64,000 nucleotides of DNA from Bacteroidaceae bacterium (GCA_017642425.1 JAGCPB010000084.1:23436-87435), one strand, 5' to 3'; numbered from the stretch's first letter, positions 34,376-45,900 are shown. Notes: generated by a model from the sequence alone, not told the origin. Translations and numbers: made by a program.

Positions 34376-35293
34376 TTATCTCACCCAAGCGGGACTGTGA
34401 ACCTTGGTTTTTGAAGGATCATAGAACTGCGCCTTTACATCAGGGATGTCGATGTAATAGGTGCGGTGTGACTTGTCGTTTAGTTTTGATTCCCGCAGCC
34501 ACAGATTGGCGCGCTTTAAGTCTGCATAAGTTATTCCATGCTGCTCGGCAAAGTCAACCAGATCCTCTACAGTATCCGTTACCTTTATCTGCTCCTTAAT
34601 GGGGATATAAGGATACAGGTCCTCGCGCTTGAAACTGAAACCGAACAAAGAAGGGTTCTCAAACATCATCTTGACCGCGAGCAGACGGAACATATAGCGA
34701 GAGGTCTCATCAACCAGCCACATATCCATGGCATCCTTCTGATGCTGTGCCTCTATGCGACGGTCCATTCCCTGCTGGCCGCCGTTGTAACTGGCGGCAA
34801 CCGTCATCCAGTTGCCGTATTTGCTGTAAGCCTCGGCCAGGAAACGGCATGCTGCCTCCGTAGCTTTATATAAGTTATAACGCTCATCTATATTGGTGTT
34901 TACCTCAAGACCGTATGCCCTTCCGGTACTCTGGGTAAACTGCCACAACCCTGCGGCTCCGGCACCTGATGCAGCCTGCGGATCCAGGTTGCTTTCAATC
35001 ACCATCAGGTACTTGAGGTCATCGGGAATTCCCATACGTTTAAGGATAGGCTCTATCTGTGGAAAGTAGCAGTTAGCCCTCTTTATCATGAGGGTTGACA
35101 TGTTGTGCGAATATGTAAACGCTATCAGCTCGCGGTCCATACGCTCCCTAAGGTCTGCACGGTCAAAACGGATGGTTTCACCGGCAAATACCGCGTTTTC
35201 CGGAACCGGAGGAGGAAGCTGCTGGACAGTCTGGCTCCTGACAGATAATGACGTTATAACTAAACCTAATAAAAGTAGTAATTGCCTTCTCAT
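34376..35293 (-). CDS. lytic transglycosylase, SLT domain (MltD-like)
   Basis: The enzyme cleaves peptidoglycan glycan strands with formation of 1,6-anhydro-muramic acid. The 305-residue protein has a signal peptide ending near SVRSQ, then an SLT domain with the catalytic glutamate in MVIESNLDP, followed by GAAGLWQFTQSTGRAYG and AASYNGG. The C-terminal region (VTDTVEDLVDFAEQHGITYADLKRANLW) resembles a LysM-like wall-binding element. It would work in the periplasm or at the outer membrane. A good promoter box lies 24 bases upstream of the ATG. Confidence 0.92.
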   Translation of the reverse strand: MRRQLLLLLGLVITSLSVRSQTVQQLPPPVPENAVFAGETIRFDRADLRERMDRELIAFTYSHNMSTLMIKRANCYFPQIEPILKRMGIPDDLKYLMVIESNLDPQAASGAGAAGLWQFTQSTGRAYGLEVNTNIDERYNLYKATEAACRFLAEAYSKYGNWMTVAASYNGGQQGMDRRIEAQHQKDAMDMWLVDETSRYMFRLLAVKMMFENPSLFGFSFKREDLYPYIPIKEQIKVTDTVEDLVDFAEQHGITYADLKRANLWLRESKLNDKSHRTYYIDIPDVKAQFYDPSKTKVHSPAWVR

Positions 35294-35316
35294 AAATCAT
35301 TGACTTAATGTGGCGG

Positions 35317-35324
35317 CAAAAATA
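35317..35324 (-). promoter_or_regulatory. -7 promoter box of the transglycosylase gene
   Basis: On the minus strand TATTTTTG matches TAnnTTTG and lies 23 bases before the start codon. It faces away from the plus-strand box at 35370, so this 118-base gap is a divergent promoter region. Confidence 0.65.
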
Positions 35325-35369
35325 GAGTGTTTTCTTGAAATAACACTCGTTAAAAAGGATTAGTTTAAC

Positions 35370-35377
35370 TATCTTTG
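35370..35377 (+). promoter_or_regulatory. -7 promoter box of the GH31 operon
   Basis: TATCTTTG is an exact match to the Bacteroidetes -7 consensus, 34 bases upstream of the first GH31 start. No second promoter is needed for the second GH31 gene, which overlaps the first. Confidence 0.75.
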
Positions 35378-35411
35378 TAGCTCTAACCAATTAAATCAGC
35401 CTTCAATCATT

Positions 35412-37718
35412 ATGAAAAAGTATTGCTATCTGTTATTTCTGGCAGTTTTGTCCTTATCCGCTTGCCAGAAGGCAACAGTGAAAATTGACGATTACAAGGT
35501 ATTAATCGGCATGTCCGACGGAACCCTTTACATAACACCAATGGCCGATGACGCCATCCGCGTACAGTACATTCCCGATGGAATAGAACTGCCGCAGCTT
35601 GAAAACCTTATTTATACAGAAAACCCTGCTCATCAATCAATAAGTTGCTCGCAGAATCTGAGAGGCCTGGTATATGTCAGCAGCACCGAAGGCAATCTCC
35701 GGGCGGTTGTCAACACCCGTAACGGAAAGATAAAATTCAAGGATTCACAGGGTAACGTCATACTGTCCGAATCAGCCCGTTCACGCTCTGTCGTAGTAGG
35801 CAAAACCGGTGATTTTAACTCTCTTGCCGTGAGCCAGTCATTTGTTACCGCCCCCGATGAGTTTCTCTTTGGAACCGGCCAGTTCCAGGACGGCTATCTG
35901 AACATACGCGGACTGACCCGTCGCCTTACCCAGGTCAACACTCAGATATCAATCCCCATGATAATATCCAACAAAGGTTACGGAATCCTGTGGAACAACT
36001 ACGGACTGACTGATTACAACCCCTCGGACTTTACGGTTGAGTTGCAGCAGGGCGAATCGGACGGTACGGCTGTGACAGTAAATGCCACCGGTACTGCCGG
36101 TAACGTGAGGGAACGCCGCGTATTCAACGATTTCAGCGGTGAAATCGAGGTAAAGGAAAGCGGCGACTACTCAATACTGCTGGACGTAGGCCAGTCGATG
36201 GCCCGCAAGCATCTGCTCTCAATTGACGGCGACACCATAATCAACGCCAACAACACCTGGCTGCCGCCCACATCATCGGCCATAACCCATCTGGACAAGG
36301 GTACACATAAGGTGTTTGTAAGCGGATCACGCGGTGACAAACCGTCGGTTGGCGTACGCAAGGTTACTGATGTCACCACATTCAGCTCGCCCGTAGCCGT
36401 GGCGCTTGACTACACAGTATTTGCCGGCACTGCCGATGAGATTGTAAGTTCATACCGCAACCTGACCGGTAAGGTTCCCGCCATGCCGGACTGGGCTTTC
36501 GGTTACATTCACTGCCGCGAGCGCTATGACAGCCAGAGAGAGTTGCTGGAAAACGCCCACCGCCTTAAGGATGAGGGCTACCACACCAGCGTTATTGTAC
36601 AGGACTGGCAGTGGTGGGGCAAGTACGGCTGGAACGCCATGCAGTTTGACGAGGGCAAGTACCCCGATCCCAAGGCTATGACCGACGAACTGCACGCCAT
36701 GGACATGAAACTTATGCTCTCCGTATGGTCCAAGATAGACAAGAACAGTGAGGTGGGCCGTCAGATGAACGCCGCCGGCTATTACATCAAGGGTACTGAC
36801 TGGATAGACTTCTTCAATCCCGATGCAGCCGCAGCCTACTGGAAGAACTTCAGCGAGCGTTTACTCCCCACAGGTATAGACGCCTGGTGGCAGGATGCTA
36901 CCGAGCCTGAGAACGATGACCTGAAGGGCCGTATGGTGGCTGGAGGCAAGATTCCGGGAGAGTTCTACCGCAACGCCTACCCCAACATGGTCAACCATAC
37001 CGTTTATAACGGACTTATAAAGGACCAGCCTGACCGCGATCCGATGATACTTACCCGCAGCGGATTTACAGGAATACAGCGTTACGGTGCCATCAACTGG
37101 TCAGGTGACGTAGGCAATGATTGGGAGACACTGCGCCGTCAGATAGCAGGCGGTCTGAACCTGATGGCCACAGGCCAGCCCTGGTGGACATACGATGCAG
37201 GCGGATTCTTCCGTCCTAACAACCAGTACAATGATGCCGCTTATCAGGAGCGTATGATGCGCTGGATTCAGACAGCAGTGTTCCTGCCGTTCATGCGTGT
37301 TCACGGTTACATGAGCCGCACTGAGCCCTGGAACTACTCGGCAGAGACACAGGCCAATTTCCACAAGCAGATAGAACTGCGTGACCGCCTGCAACCCTAT
37401 ATTCTGGATTGCGCCAAGAAGGTAAGTGAGGATAACTACACCATGATGCGTCCGCTGGTATTTGACTTCCCGGGTGACACCGAGGCTATGAAACAGCAGA
37501 CAGAGTTCATGTTCGGACCGTCACTGCTGGTATGCCCCGTAACCGAGCAGGGCATCAAGTCCATGCGCGTATATCTGCCCAAGTATGAGGCAGGCTGGAA
37601 ACTCTTTGACTCCTCAGACTCCAAGACTTATAAAGGAGGCGGATATGTGGAGGTTCCCGTTACAATTGACCGCATTCCGGTATTTGTCAAAGCTGATCAT
37701 AAAATCAATCTGAAATGA
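35412..37718 (+). CDS. glycoside hydrolase family 31, lipoprotein, with PA14-like insert
   Basis: GH31 enzymes are retaining alpha-glucosidases, alpha-xylosidases and relatives. The 768-residue protein starts with a lipoprotein signal (lipobox LSAC, Cys near residue 18), has an N-terminal galactose-mutarotase-like beta domain, an insertion at about residues 230-325 that resembles a PA14 carbohydrate-binding module, and then the TIM barrel. The probable nucleophile is D495 in DAWWQDATEPE and the acid/base D566 in WSGDVGND. It is probably surface or periplasmic. The next gene, a second GH31, overlaps it by 4 bases. Specificity cannot be set from sequence; the PA14-like insert also occurs in beta-glucosidases and some alpha-xylosidases. 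Confidence 0.9.
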   Translation: MKKYCYLLFLAVLSLSACQKATVKIDDYKVLIGMSDGTLYITPMADDAIRVQYIPDGIELPQLENLIYTENPAHQSISCSQNLRGLVYVSSTEGNLRAVVNTRNGKIKFKDSQGNVILSESARSRSVVVGKTGDFNSLAVSQSFVTAPDEFLFGTGQFQDGYLNIRGLTRRLTQVNTQISIPMIISNKGYGILWNNYGLTDYNPSDFTVELQQGESDGTAVTVNATGTAGNVRERRVFNDFSGEIEVKESGDYSILLDVGQSMARKHLLSIDGDTIINANNTWLPPTSSAITHLDKGTHKVFVSGSRGDKPSVGVRKVTDVTTFSSPVAVALDYTVFAGTADEIVSSYRNLTGKVPAMPDWAFGYIHCRERYDSQRELLENAHRLKDEGYHTSVIVQDWQWWGKYGWNAMQFDEGKYPDPKAMTDELHAMDMKLMLSVWSKIDKNSEVGRQMNAAGYYIKGTDWIDFFNPDAAAAYWKNFSERLLPTGIDAWWQDATEPENDDLKGRMVAGGKIPGEFYRNAYPNMVNHTVYNGLIKDQPDRDPMILTRSGFTGIQRYGAINWSGDVGNDWETLRRQIAGGLNLMATGQPWWTYDAGGFFRPNNQYNDAAYQERMMRWIQTAVFLPFMRVHGYMSRTEPWNYSAETQANFHKQIELRDRLQPYILDCAKKVSEDNYTMMRPLVFDFPGDTEAMKQQTEFMFGPSLLVCPVTEQGIKSMRVYLPKYEAGWKLFDSSDSKTYKGGGYVEVPVTIDRIPVFVKADHKINLK

Positions 37719-40099
37719 AAAAGTTACTGAGCTTATTCGTTGCTCTGGCAGGTATTTCCGCCATATGCAATGCGCAGGAGGCTGATAACTGGACTACTAA
37801 GGTTACATTCTTCAGCCCGTCCATAGTAAGAATATACAAGACCGGACCGGATAATCCCGATAAGAAACAGAGTCTGTCCGTTACAATGCAGCCGCAACAG
37901 GTCAAGGTTTCCCAATCAGCCGATAAGAACGGAGCTCAGGTTTACAAGAGTTCGGCCCTGACGGTTAAGGTATCGGGAAACGATGTAACATTCATGGACA
38001 GCAAGGGTAAGGTCCTTCTGGCCGAGAACGGTTTCGGTCACGGCAATGTGGCTATGACCCGACCGGACTATGCCGATATACCAGTTGACCAGGGATTCAA
38101 CCTGGATACCGATGAACCCCTTTACGGCATCGGCATACAACAGGATGGCAAGATGGCCAAGAGCGGAACCTACCGCCGCATGATACAGGGCAACACCGAT
38201 GACTACTGCAACATAATCCAATCCATCAAGGGATACGGCCTGTTCTGGGACAACTACTCCCCCACCACACTGGGCATTGAGGATGGCAAGTTCTACTTTA
38301 CATCCGAGAACGCCGGATGCGTGGATTACTACTTCATCTGGGGCGGCAATGCCGACGGCGTCATAGCAGGCATTCGCCAGCTTACCGGCACTGTTCCCAT
38401 GCTGCCTCTGTGGAGCTACGGATTCATGCAGAGCCGCGAGCGTTACAAGTCATCGGCCGAACTGACCGAGGTGCTGGACCGCTACCGCTCAATAGGAGTG
38501 CCTATCGACGTGATGATACAGGACTGGCAGTACTGGGGCAGCAACTATCTGTGGAACGCCATGGAGTTCAATGCACCTGAGTTCAGCAATCCCGAGCGCT
38601 GGATTAAGCATATCCATGACCAGAACGCCAAACTGATGATCTCAATCTGGTCATCGTTCGGTCCCATGACCAAGCCCTACCGCGAGCTGGAGCCCAAGAA
38701 CCTGCTCATCGATATCGAGACCTGGCCGCAGAGCGGACTTACCGACTGGCCTCCACGCAGGGACTACCCATCGGGAGTACGTCCGTATGACCCGTACAGC
38801 AAGGAGGCGCGTGACATATACTGGAACCACCTGACCCGCCTGTATGACCTTAATATTGACGGATGGTGGATGGACTCCACCGAGCCCGACCACATGGACT
38901 TTAAGGAGACTGACCTGGACCTGCCCACCGCAATGGGTCCCTGGCGCAGGGTTCGTAACGCATTCCCGCTTATGGCAGTGGGCGGCGTGTATGACAACCA
39001 GCGTGCCATGGAGAATGGCTCCGACAAGCGTGTGCTTATCCTTACCCGTTCAGTGTTTGCAGGACAGCAGCGTTACGGCTCCAACACATGGTCCGGCGAT
39101 GTTCAGTCCAACTGGAATTCTCTCAGGAATCAGGTTCCCGCAGGCCTTAACTTTGCCCTGACCGGCAACCCCAATTTTAACAGTGACCTGGGCGGATTCT
39201 TTGCCAACAGCTACAACGAGCGCTCACAGGACGGCAGCGCCACCAAGAATCCTCTCTATCAGGAACTCTATGTACGCTGGATGCAGTACGGCGTTTTCTG
39301 CCCCATGATGCGCAGCCACGGTACCGAGGTTCCGCGTGAACTCTACTACTACGGCCAGGCCGGCGAGCCAGTATTTGATGCCCTGCTGGGTGCCGTAAAG
39401 ATGCGCTACAGCCTTCTGCCCTACATCTACTCAGTGGCTCACGATGTGAATGCCAACAACGGCACTTACCAGCGCGCCCTGATGATGGATTTCAGCAGTG
39501 ACCGTAAGGTATGGGACATAAACAACGAGTTCATGTTCGGACGCTCACTGCTGGTAGCTCCTGTGCTTGAGGCCAAATATACTCCTGAAAGAGCCCAAAG
39601 CAAGAGCCGCGCAGGAATAGGTGATGTGGATTTTCTGGAAACAAAGAGCACCAAGGTCTATCTGCCCGCAGGTACCAAGTGGTATGACTTTGAGACCATG
39701 AAACTGTATAATGGCGGTCAGGAGATAGAGCGTGAGGTAAACATCAAGAGCATCCCGCTCTTTGTCAAGGCCGGCACCATCCTGCCCATCGGCCCCGATG
39801 TACAGTATTCGACCGAGAAGCCTTGGGATGACCTGGAGATACGCGTCTATGCCGGAGCCAGCGGCACATTCTGTCTGTACGAGGATGAGTTTGACAACTA
39901 CAACTACGAGAACGGAGCCTGCTCAACCATAGAATTCAGCTATAACGGCAAGAACAGCCTGACAATCGGAGCCCGCCAAGGCTCATTTGATGGCATGATA
40001 CAGAACCGCAAGTTCCGCATCATCCTGATCAAGGACGGAAAGCAGAGCGAGCCCAAAACCGTAAGCTACTCAGGCAAGAAAGTCAAGGTAAGTCTGTAA
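37715..40099 (+). CDS. glycoside hydrolase family 31, secreted
   Basis: The 794-residue protein has a cleavable signal peptide ending at CNAQE, an N-terminal beta-sandwich, the GH31 barrel with probable nucleophile D387 in DGWWMDSTEP and acid/base D462 in TWSGDVQSN, and a C-terminal DUF5110-like beta domain (about residues 680-794). It has no PA14 insert, unlike its upstream partner. The 4-base overlap (ATGA) shows the two are made together and may act on successive linkages of the same glucan or xyloglucan. No SusC/SusD pair is present, so this is not a standard polysaccharide utilisation locus. Confidence 0.92.
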   Translation: MKKLLSLFVALAGISAICNAQEADNWTTKVTFFSPSIVRIYKTGPDNPDKKQSLSVTMQPQQVKVSQSADKNGAQVYKSSALTVKVSGNDVTFMDSKGKVLLAENGFGHGNVAMTRPDYADIPVDQGFNLDTDEPLYGIGIQQDGKMAKSGTYRRMIQGNTDDYCNIIQSIKGYGLFWDNYSPTTLGIEDGKFYFTSENAGCVDYYFIWGGNADGVIAGIRQLTGTVPMLPLWSYGFMQSRERYKSSAELTEVLDRYRSIGVPIDVMIQDWQYWGSNYLWNAMEFNAPEFSNPERWIKHIHDQNAKLMISIWSSFGPMTKPYRELEPKNLLIDIETWPQSGLTDWPPRRDYPSGVRPYDPYSKEARDIYWNHLTRLYDLNIDGWWMDSTEPDHMDFKETDLDLPTAMGPWRRVRNAFPLMAVGGVYDNQRAMENGSDKRVLILTRSVFAGQQRYGSNTWSGDVQSNWNSLRNQVPAGLNFALTGNPNFNSDLGGFFANSYNERSQDGSATKNPLYQELYVRWMQYGVFCPMMRSHGTEVPRELYYYGQAGEPVFDALLGAVKMRYSLLPYIYSVAHDVNANNGTYQRALMMDFSSDRKVWDINNEFMFGRSLLVAPVLEAKYTPERAQSKSRAGIGDVDFLETKSTKVYLPAGTKWYDFETMKLYNGGQEIEREVNIKSIPLFVKAGTILPIGPDVQYSTEKPWDDLEIRVYAGASGTFCLYEDEFDNYNYENGACSTIEFSYNGKNSLTIGARQGSFDGMIQNRKFRIILIKDGKQSEPKTVSYSGKKVKVSL

Positions 40100-40106
40100 A
40101 ATTTTG

Positions 40107-40114
40107 TATCTTTG
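40107..40114 (+). promoter_or_regulatory. -7 promoter box of the RNA methyltransferase/purD operon
   Basis: TATCTTTG lies 8 bases after the GH31 stop and 20 bases before the ATG at 40134. It shows that a TTG start at 40104 cannot be the real start, because it would lie upstream of the transcription start. Confidence 0.75.
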
Positions 40115-40133
40115 CAGCCGAAAAGCATCTGCG

Positions 40134-41600
40134 ATGACAGAATTTGAAATGATTGCCAAGACCTTCCAGGGGCTGGAAGAGATTCTTGCAAAAGAACTTA
40201 TTGATCTGGGAGCCAATGGGGTGGCCATTGGAAACCGAATGGTGTCCTTTAAGGGAGACAAGGCCTTGATGTACAAGGCCAATTTCCATCTGCGTACCGC
40301 AATCCGAATACTTAAACCTTTCCTGCACTTCAAGGCCGACAGCGCCGATGACGTGTATGAGATATGCCGCAAGGTTGACTGGGAGAGGTATATGGACCTG
40401 AGCGACAGCTTTGCCGTTGACTCTGTGGTCTATAGTGAGGATTTCCGTCACTCCAAGTTTGTGGCGTACCGGGTTAAGGATGCCATAGCCGATTATTTCC
40501 GTGACAAATACGGCAAACGGCCCAACGTGAGCGTTGCCAATCCGGACCTTACGTTCCATATCCATATATCACATGATGACTGTTCGCTCTCTCTTGACAG
40601 CAGCGGTGAGTCACTGCACAAGCGCGGCTACCGTCAGGAGGCCATGGAAGCTCCTCTGAACGAGGTGCTGGCTGCAGGTATGATACTGATGTCGGGCTGG
40701 GACGGCAAGAGTGATTTTGTGGACCCGATGTGCGGATCGGGCACAATTCCCATAGAGGCCGCACTTATTGCAAAGAACATGGCTCCAGGTCTGTTCCGAA
40801 GCAGTTTCGCCTTTGAGAAATGGAAGGATTTTGACCGTGACCTGTTTGAGGAGATATACAATGATGACTCGCAAGAGCGGGATTTTGAGTTCACCATCAG
40901 GGGCTATGACAAAGACCCCAAGGCCATACTGACCGCAAAGCGCAACGCCAAGGCCGCCGGTCTGCTGGATACAATCCAGTTTGAACAGCGTGACTTCAAG
41001 GATTTTGAACCTGTAAAGCAGCGTACCGTAATCATAACCAATCCTCCTTACGGAGAGCGTCTTGTAGAGGACAACCTGCTTGGACTTTACGAGATGATAG
41101 GCGAGCGGCTAAAACATGCCCTGATAGGCGGCGAGGCCTGGATTATCAGCTATCACTACGAGTGTTTTGACAAGATAGGCCTCAAACCATCGGCCAAGAT
41201 ACCCCTGTTTAACGGCGCCCTGCCCTGTGAGTTGCGCAAGTATGAGATATTTGACGGACGCTATAATGATTTCCGCGGAGGTGACCGCCGTCTCAAGAAG
41301 GATGACCTGCCCACCCGCCGCAGCAGCACCCTGCGCCACAAGGCCCGTCTGGCCGAGAAGCAGGAGGCAAAGGAGGCTGATAAGCCGTTCCGCAATGCCG
41401 ATGAGCGCAAGCCGTTCCGCAAGGCCGATGACCACAAGCCTTTCCGTAAGGCTGAAGGCGGAAAGTCTTTCCATAAATCAGATGGAAAGAAGCCGCTACG
41501 CAAGAATAAAAGTGGAGCCAAACCTTTCCGCAAGAGTGAAGGTGGAGCCAAACCTTTCCGTAAAACTGATAAGAAACCGTTCAGAAACAATAGGAAATGA
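40134..41600 (+). CDS. THUMP-domain class I RNA methyltransferase (RlmL-like) with basic repetitive tail
   Basis: The protein (488 residues from this start) methylates a guanine or similar base of 23S rRNA, by analogy to RlmL/YpsC. Residues 1 to about 155 are a THUMP RNA-binding domain ([17 protein letters not shown]). The methyltransferase part has [19 protein letters not shown] for SAM binding and the catalytic NPPYGERL. The last 100 residues are unusual: a lysine/arginine-rich, low-complexity tail with at least seven KPFRK-like units, such as [10 protein letters not shown] and [11 protein letters not shown]. The tail probably increases RNA or ribosome binding. The start is set by the promoter at 40107. 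The stop overlaps the purD ATG. Confidence 0.9.
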   Translation: MTEFEMIAKTFQGLEEILAKELIDLGANGVAIGNRMVSFKGDKALMYKANFHLRTAIRILKPFLHFKADSADDVYEICRKVDWERYMDLSDSFAVDSVVYSEDFRHSKFVAYRVKDAIADYFRDKYGKRPNVSVANPDLTFHIHISHDDCSLSLDSSGESLHKRGYRQEAMEAPLNEVLAAGMILMSGWDGKSDFVDPMCGSGTIPIEAALIAKNMAPGLFRSSFAFEKWKDFDRDLFEEIYNDDSQERDFEFTIRGYDKDPKAILTAKRNAKAAGLLDTIQFEQRDFKDFEPVKQRTVIITNPPYGERLVEDNLLGLYEMIGERLKHALIGGEAWIISYHYECFDKIGLKPSAKIPLFNGALPCELRKYEIFDGRYNDFRGGDRRLKKDDLPTRRSSTLRHKARLAEKQEAKEADKPFRNADERKPFRKADDHKPFRKAEGGKSFHKSDGKKPLRKNKSGAKPFRKSEGGAKPFRKTDKKPFRNNRK

Positions 41601-42868
41601 AGATTCTGTTACTAGGAAGCGGAGGCCGTGAGCATGCTCTGGCCTGGAAGATAGCGCAAAGCCCGCAGCTTGAAAAGCTTTTCATAGCTCCCGGCAATGC
41701 AGGCACCGCAAACGTAGGTGAGAACGTAGCCATAAAGGCCAGTGACTTTGACGCCATCAAGACATTTGTCCTTGACAAGAAGATAGACATGGTAGTTGTA
41801 GGCCCCGAGGATCCTCTGGTAAACGGCATCTATGACTATTTCAGGAATGACGCAGCGCTTGCAGCCATCCCGGTAATCGGTCCTTCAAAGGATGCCGCAC
41901 AGATGGAGGGCAGCAAGGATTTTGCCAAGCGTTTCATGCAGCGTCACAACATACCTACCGCAGCCTATCAGACTTTTACCGGTGAGAATCTTGAGGAGGG
42001 GCTCAAGTTCCTGGAAACCCTCAAGGCTCCTTACGTTCTCAAGGCCGACGGCCTGTGCGCCGGCAAGGGTGTTTTGATTCTGCCCACTCTCGATGAGGCG
42101 AAGAAGGAGCTAAAAGAGATGTTGAGCGGCATGTTCGGCAACGCTTCGTCACGCGTGGTAATTGAGGAGTTCATGAGTGGAATAGAGTGCTCCGTTTTTG
42201 TACTCACAGACGGAAAGCACTACAAGATTCTGCCTGAGGCCAAGGACTACAAGCGCGTGGGCGAACATGACACAGGCCTTAACACAGGCGGTATGGGTTC
42301 TGTTTCACCCGTTCCGTTTGCTACCAAAGAGTGGATGAAGAAGGTAGAGGACCGCATTATTCGCCCCACCGTTGAAGGACTGGCCCAGGAGGGACTGGTT
42401 TACAAAGGATTCATATTCTTTGGCCTGATAAACGTGGACGGTGATCCTAAGGTTATAGAGTACAACTGCCGTATGGGTGACCCCGAGACTGAAAGCGTCA
42501 TGCTCCGTCTCAAAAGCGATATAGTTGAACTGTTCAAGGGTGTGGCACAGGGTAATCTGGACACCAAGACACTTGAGCAGGATCCCAGATCGGCCGTATG
42601 CGTGATGCTGGTATCGGGCGGATATCCTCAGCACTATGACAAAGGATATGTGATAAGCGGTATTGAGAAGGTCAAGGAGAGTGTCGTATTCCATGCCGGT
42701 ACAGCATTTGATGCTGACGGCAATGTTGTCACTGCAGGCGGACGCGTAATTGCAGTAAGTTCATACGGAAAGGACAAGGATGAAGCCTTGGCTCTTTCAT
42801 TCAAGGGAGCAAGCCTGATTGATTTTGAAAAGAAATATTTCCGCAGGGATATAGGACAGGATCTATAA
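41597..42868 (+). CDS. purD: phosphoribosylamine-glycine ligase
   Basis: PurD (GAR synthetase) joins glycine to phosphoribosylamine in purine synthesis. The 423-residue protein begins [20 protein letters not shown] and has the ATP-grasp features [14 protein letters not shown] and [10 protein letters not shown], both standard for the enzyme. Its length matches the family. It overlaps the RNA methyltransferase gene by 4 bases, which couples nucleotide synthesis and rRNA modification in one transcript. A separate promoter follows downstream. Confidence 0.97.
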   Translation: MKILLLGSGGREHALAWKIAQSPQLEKLFIAPGNAGTANVGENVAIKASDFDAIKTFVLDKKIDMVVVGPEDPLVNGIYDYFRNDAALAAIPVIGPSKDAAQMEGSKDFAKRFMQRHNIPTAAYQTFTGENLEEGLKFLETLKAPYVLKADGLCAGKGVLILPTLDEAKKELKEMLSGMFGNASSRVVIEEFMSGIECSVFVLTDGKHYKILPEAKDYKRVGEHDTGLNTGGMGSVSPVPFATKEWMKKVEDRIIRPTVEGLAQEGLVYKGFIFFGLINVDGDPKVIEYNCRMGDPETESVMLRLKSDIVELFKGVAQGNLDTKTLEQDPRSAVCVMLVSGGYPQHYDKGYVISGIEKVKESVVFHAGTAFDADGNVVTAGGRVIAVSSYGKDKDEALALSFKGASLIDFEKKYFRRDIGQDL

Positions 42869-42911
42869 CATTAAATAACTGTCAATTGATAGCCTTTAAC
42901 CTTTAAACAAG

Positions 42912-42919
42912 TATCTTTG
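42912..42919 (+). promoter_or_regulatory. -7 promoter box of the DUF2723 gene
   Basis: TATCTTTG matches the Bacteroidetes consensus and lies 25 bases before the start codon at 42945. It is the only clear signal in the 76-base gap after purD. Confidence 0.7.
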
Positions 42920-42944
42920 GGGCTCTCAATTGTACACCTAATTC

Positions 42945-45900
42945 ATGTCAATGATGAATTACAAAAGACTGAACACTATCATCGGATGGCTGGTATTCGC
43001 TATCGCTGCAGTAACCTACTGCATGACAATTGAGCCTACTGCCAGCTATTGGGATTGCCCGGAGTTCATAACAACCGGTTACAAACTGGAAGTGGGACAC
43101 CCGCCCGGGGCACCTATATTCATGCTTACCGCCAACCTGTTCTCACAGTTCACGAGTGATCCCGGCAAGGTGGCCATGATGGTCAACACCATGTCGGCTT
43201 TGCTTAGCGCACTTTGTATCCTGTTCCTTTTCTGGAGCATCACTATGCTGGTAAAGAAGCTGGTGGCAGGAACGAAGGATCCCGACATGTGGCAAATGAT
43301 AACCATATTCGGCTCGGGAATAGTGGGTGCCCTGGCTTACACATGGAGCGATACTTTCTGGTTCAGTGCCGTTGAAGGCGAGGTTTATGCCTATTCATCA
43401 TTCTGCACTGCCGTTACTTTCTGGCTTATCCTTAAATGGGAGGAGAACAGTGACCAGCCCCATAGCGCACGCTGGCTGGTGCTGATTGCATACCTGATCG
43501 GAGTATCCGTGGGAGTTCACCTGCTCAACCTGCTCTGTATCACCGCCATTGTTCTTGTCTATTACTTCAAGAAGGCCCAGAATCCTGACTGGAAAGGCGG
43601 CATCATAGCATTCTGCCTGTCGGGAGTGATAATAGCAGCCGTACTCTATGGAATAGTACCTGGTATAGTTAAAGTTGGAGGTTGGTTTGAACTGCTGTTC
43701 GTGAACGGACTTGGCCTGCCTTTCAACACAGGACTTATCATTTATATCATTCTTTTGGTTGGCGTACTTGTATGGAGCGTCTATGAGACTCAACGCGGTG
43801 ACCGCGAATCAATGATGAACCTGTCATTCCTGCTTACGATAGCTCTTGCGGGAATACCTTTCTACGGTCATAAGACTTCGGGAATAATATTGGGAATCAT
43901 CATTCTTGCAGCAGGTGCCGTATATCTGTTTGCAAATGGAATACCTCAAAAGTACAAACCCTCTGCCAACATCCTGAACACCATCATGCTTTGCGTCATG
44001 ATGATTACCATCGGTTATTCGTCATATGCAGTCATTGTAATACGTTCCACCGCCAATCCGCCTATGGACCAGGATTCTCCCGAGGACATTTTCTCATTGG
44101 GTGAGTATCTGGCACGCGAGCAATATGGTTCAAGGCCTCTGCTTTACGGACAGAGTTACAGTTCCCAATACAAGTACGAACTGAACAGGGAGGAATCATA
44201 TTGGTACGCCGCATACAATGTGACCGGCAAATCATACGGACGCAAGGAGAAAGCCAATGCCTCCGAAAAGGACAGCTACTATGTGAAGGATGAGAAACGT
44301 GAATGGGTATATGCCCAGAACATGCTGTTCCCACGCATGTACAGTTCCGATCCGGAACATATCAAAGACTATAAGATGTGGTGCGGAGGCATAACAGGCC
44401 GCACTGTCACATATAACCAGCGTGGTTCAAACATCAAGGTTACAGTTCCCACTCAAGCCGAGAACCTGAGATTCTTCTTCAGGTATCAGGTGCATTTCAT
44501 GTACTGGAGATATTTCCTCTGGAATTTTGCCGGACGTCAGAATGACAGCCAGAACATATCCGGAGACGTTGAGAACGGCAATTGGATAACCGGTTTCAAA
44601 TTCATTGACAAGAAACTTATTGGAGGTGATCCTGACCTTCTGCCCGATTCAATGAAAGGTAAGGGACACCATGTATTCTACTGCCTTCCGCTGCTGCTTG
44701 GCCTGATAGGTCTATTCTGGCAGTTCAGCAAAGGCAAGCAGGGTTCAGAACAGTTCTTCGTTGTCATGGCTCTGTTCATAATGACAGGTCTGGCTATCGT
44801 GATATACCTTAACCAGACTCCCAGGCAGCCTCGTGAACGTGACTATGCATATGCAGGTTCCTTCTATGCCTTTGCCATCTGGATAGGAATGGGCGTTGCC
44901 GCCCTCTCAGAGTGGATCGGCAGATTCTCGGGAAAAAAGGTTGGATCTGTAATTGCCGCCCTTATCTGTCTTTTGGTTCCCATCCAGATGGTAGGACAGA
45001 CATGGGATGACCATGACCGCAGCGGCCGATACGCTTGCCGTGATTTTGGCCAGAACTACCTGACATCACTGCCGGAGAAAGGCAACCCCATCATATTCAC
45101 CAACGGTGATAACGACACCTTCCCTCTTTGGTACAACTTTGAGACCGAAGGGTTCCGCACCGATGCCCGTTGCTGCAATCTGAGCTATCTGATGACCGAC
45201 TGGTATATTGACCAGATGAAGCGTCCCGCATATGATTCCCCGGCCCTGCCTATATCATTTGAAAGAATTGACTATCAGACAGGAACCAATGATTATGTAA
45301 CAATCAAGGCTGATGATAAAGAGCAACTGCTCAAAAACAACAGCAGGGAGGCTGTCGAGAACTCTTTCGAGTTAAGGAACGTTCTCAGCTATTGGATCAA
45401 AAAGCATCATCACATTCCTACAGATACCATCTGGTTTGAGATAGACAAGGATGCCGTTCTCAGGTCCGGAATGAAGATACCTGCCAAATACCTGGGGGCA
45501 ACCGATGAGGAGACCAAGGCAAAAATGCCAGACAGGATGATCATCTCACTCAAAGGAAAGAGTGTACTCATGAAAAATGAGATAATGATGCTTGACCTGA
45601 TAGCAAACTGCAATTGGGAGAGACCTCTGTTTATAGCAACCACCGTACCCACCAGCAGTTACATGAATCTGGGCAACTATTTCCTGCTTGAAGGCCTGGC
45701 TTACAGGATCACTCCGTTTGATTGGGTTGCCGCAACAGGAAACAAATCACGTACAGGTTCCATTGATACAGACAGGATGTTTGCCAACATGATGAACTTC
45801 AAATACGGCGGACTTGACAATCCCAACCTGTATCTTGATGAAACCAACCGCAGAATGTGCCTGTCACAGCGCCGCCTGTCTGCTCAGCTTGCCACAGAAC

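Noticed and set aside
40104-40133. TTG start of the RNA methyltransferase gene
   Set aside because: It overlaps the promoter box TATCTTTG at 40107-40114; the ATG at 40134 is downstream and gives the normal THUMP N-terminus.
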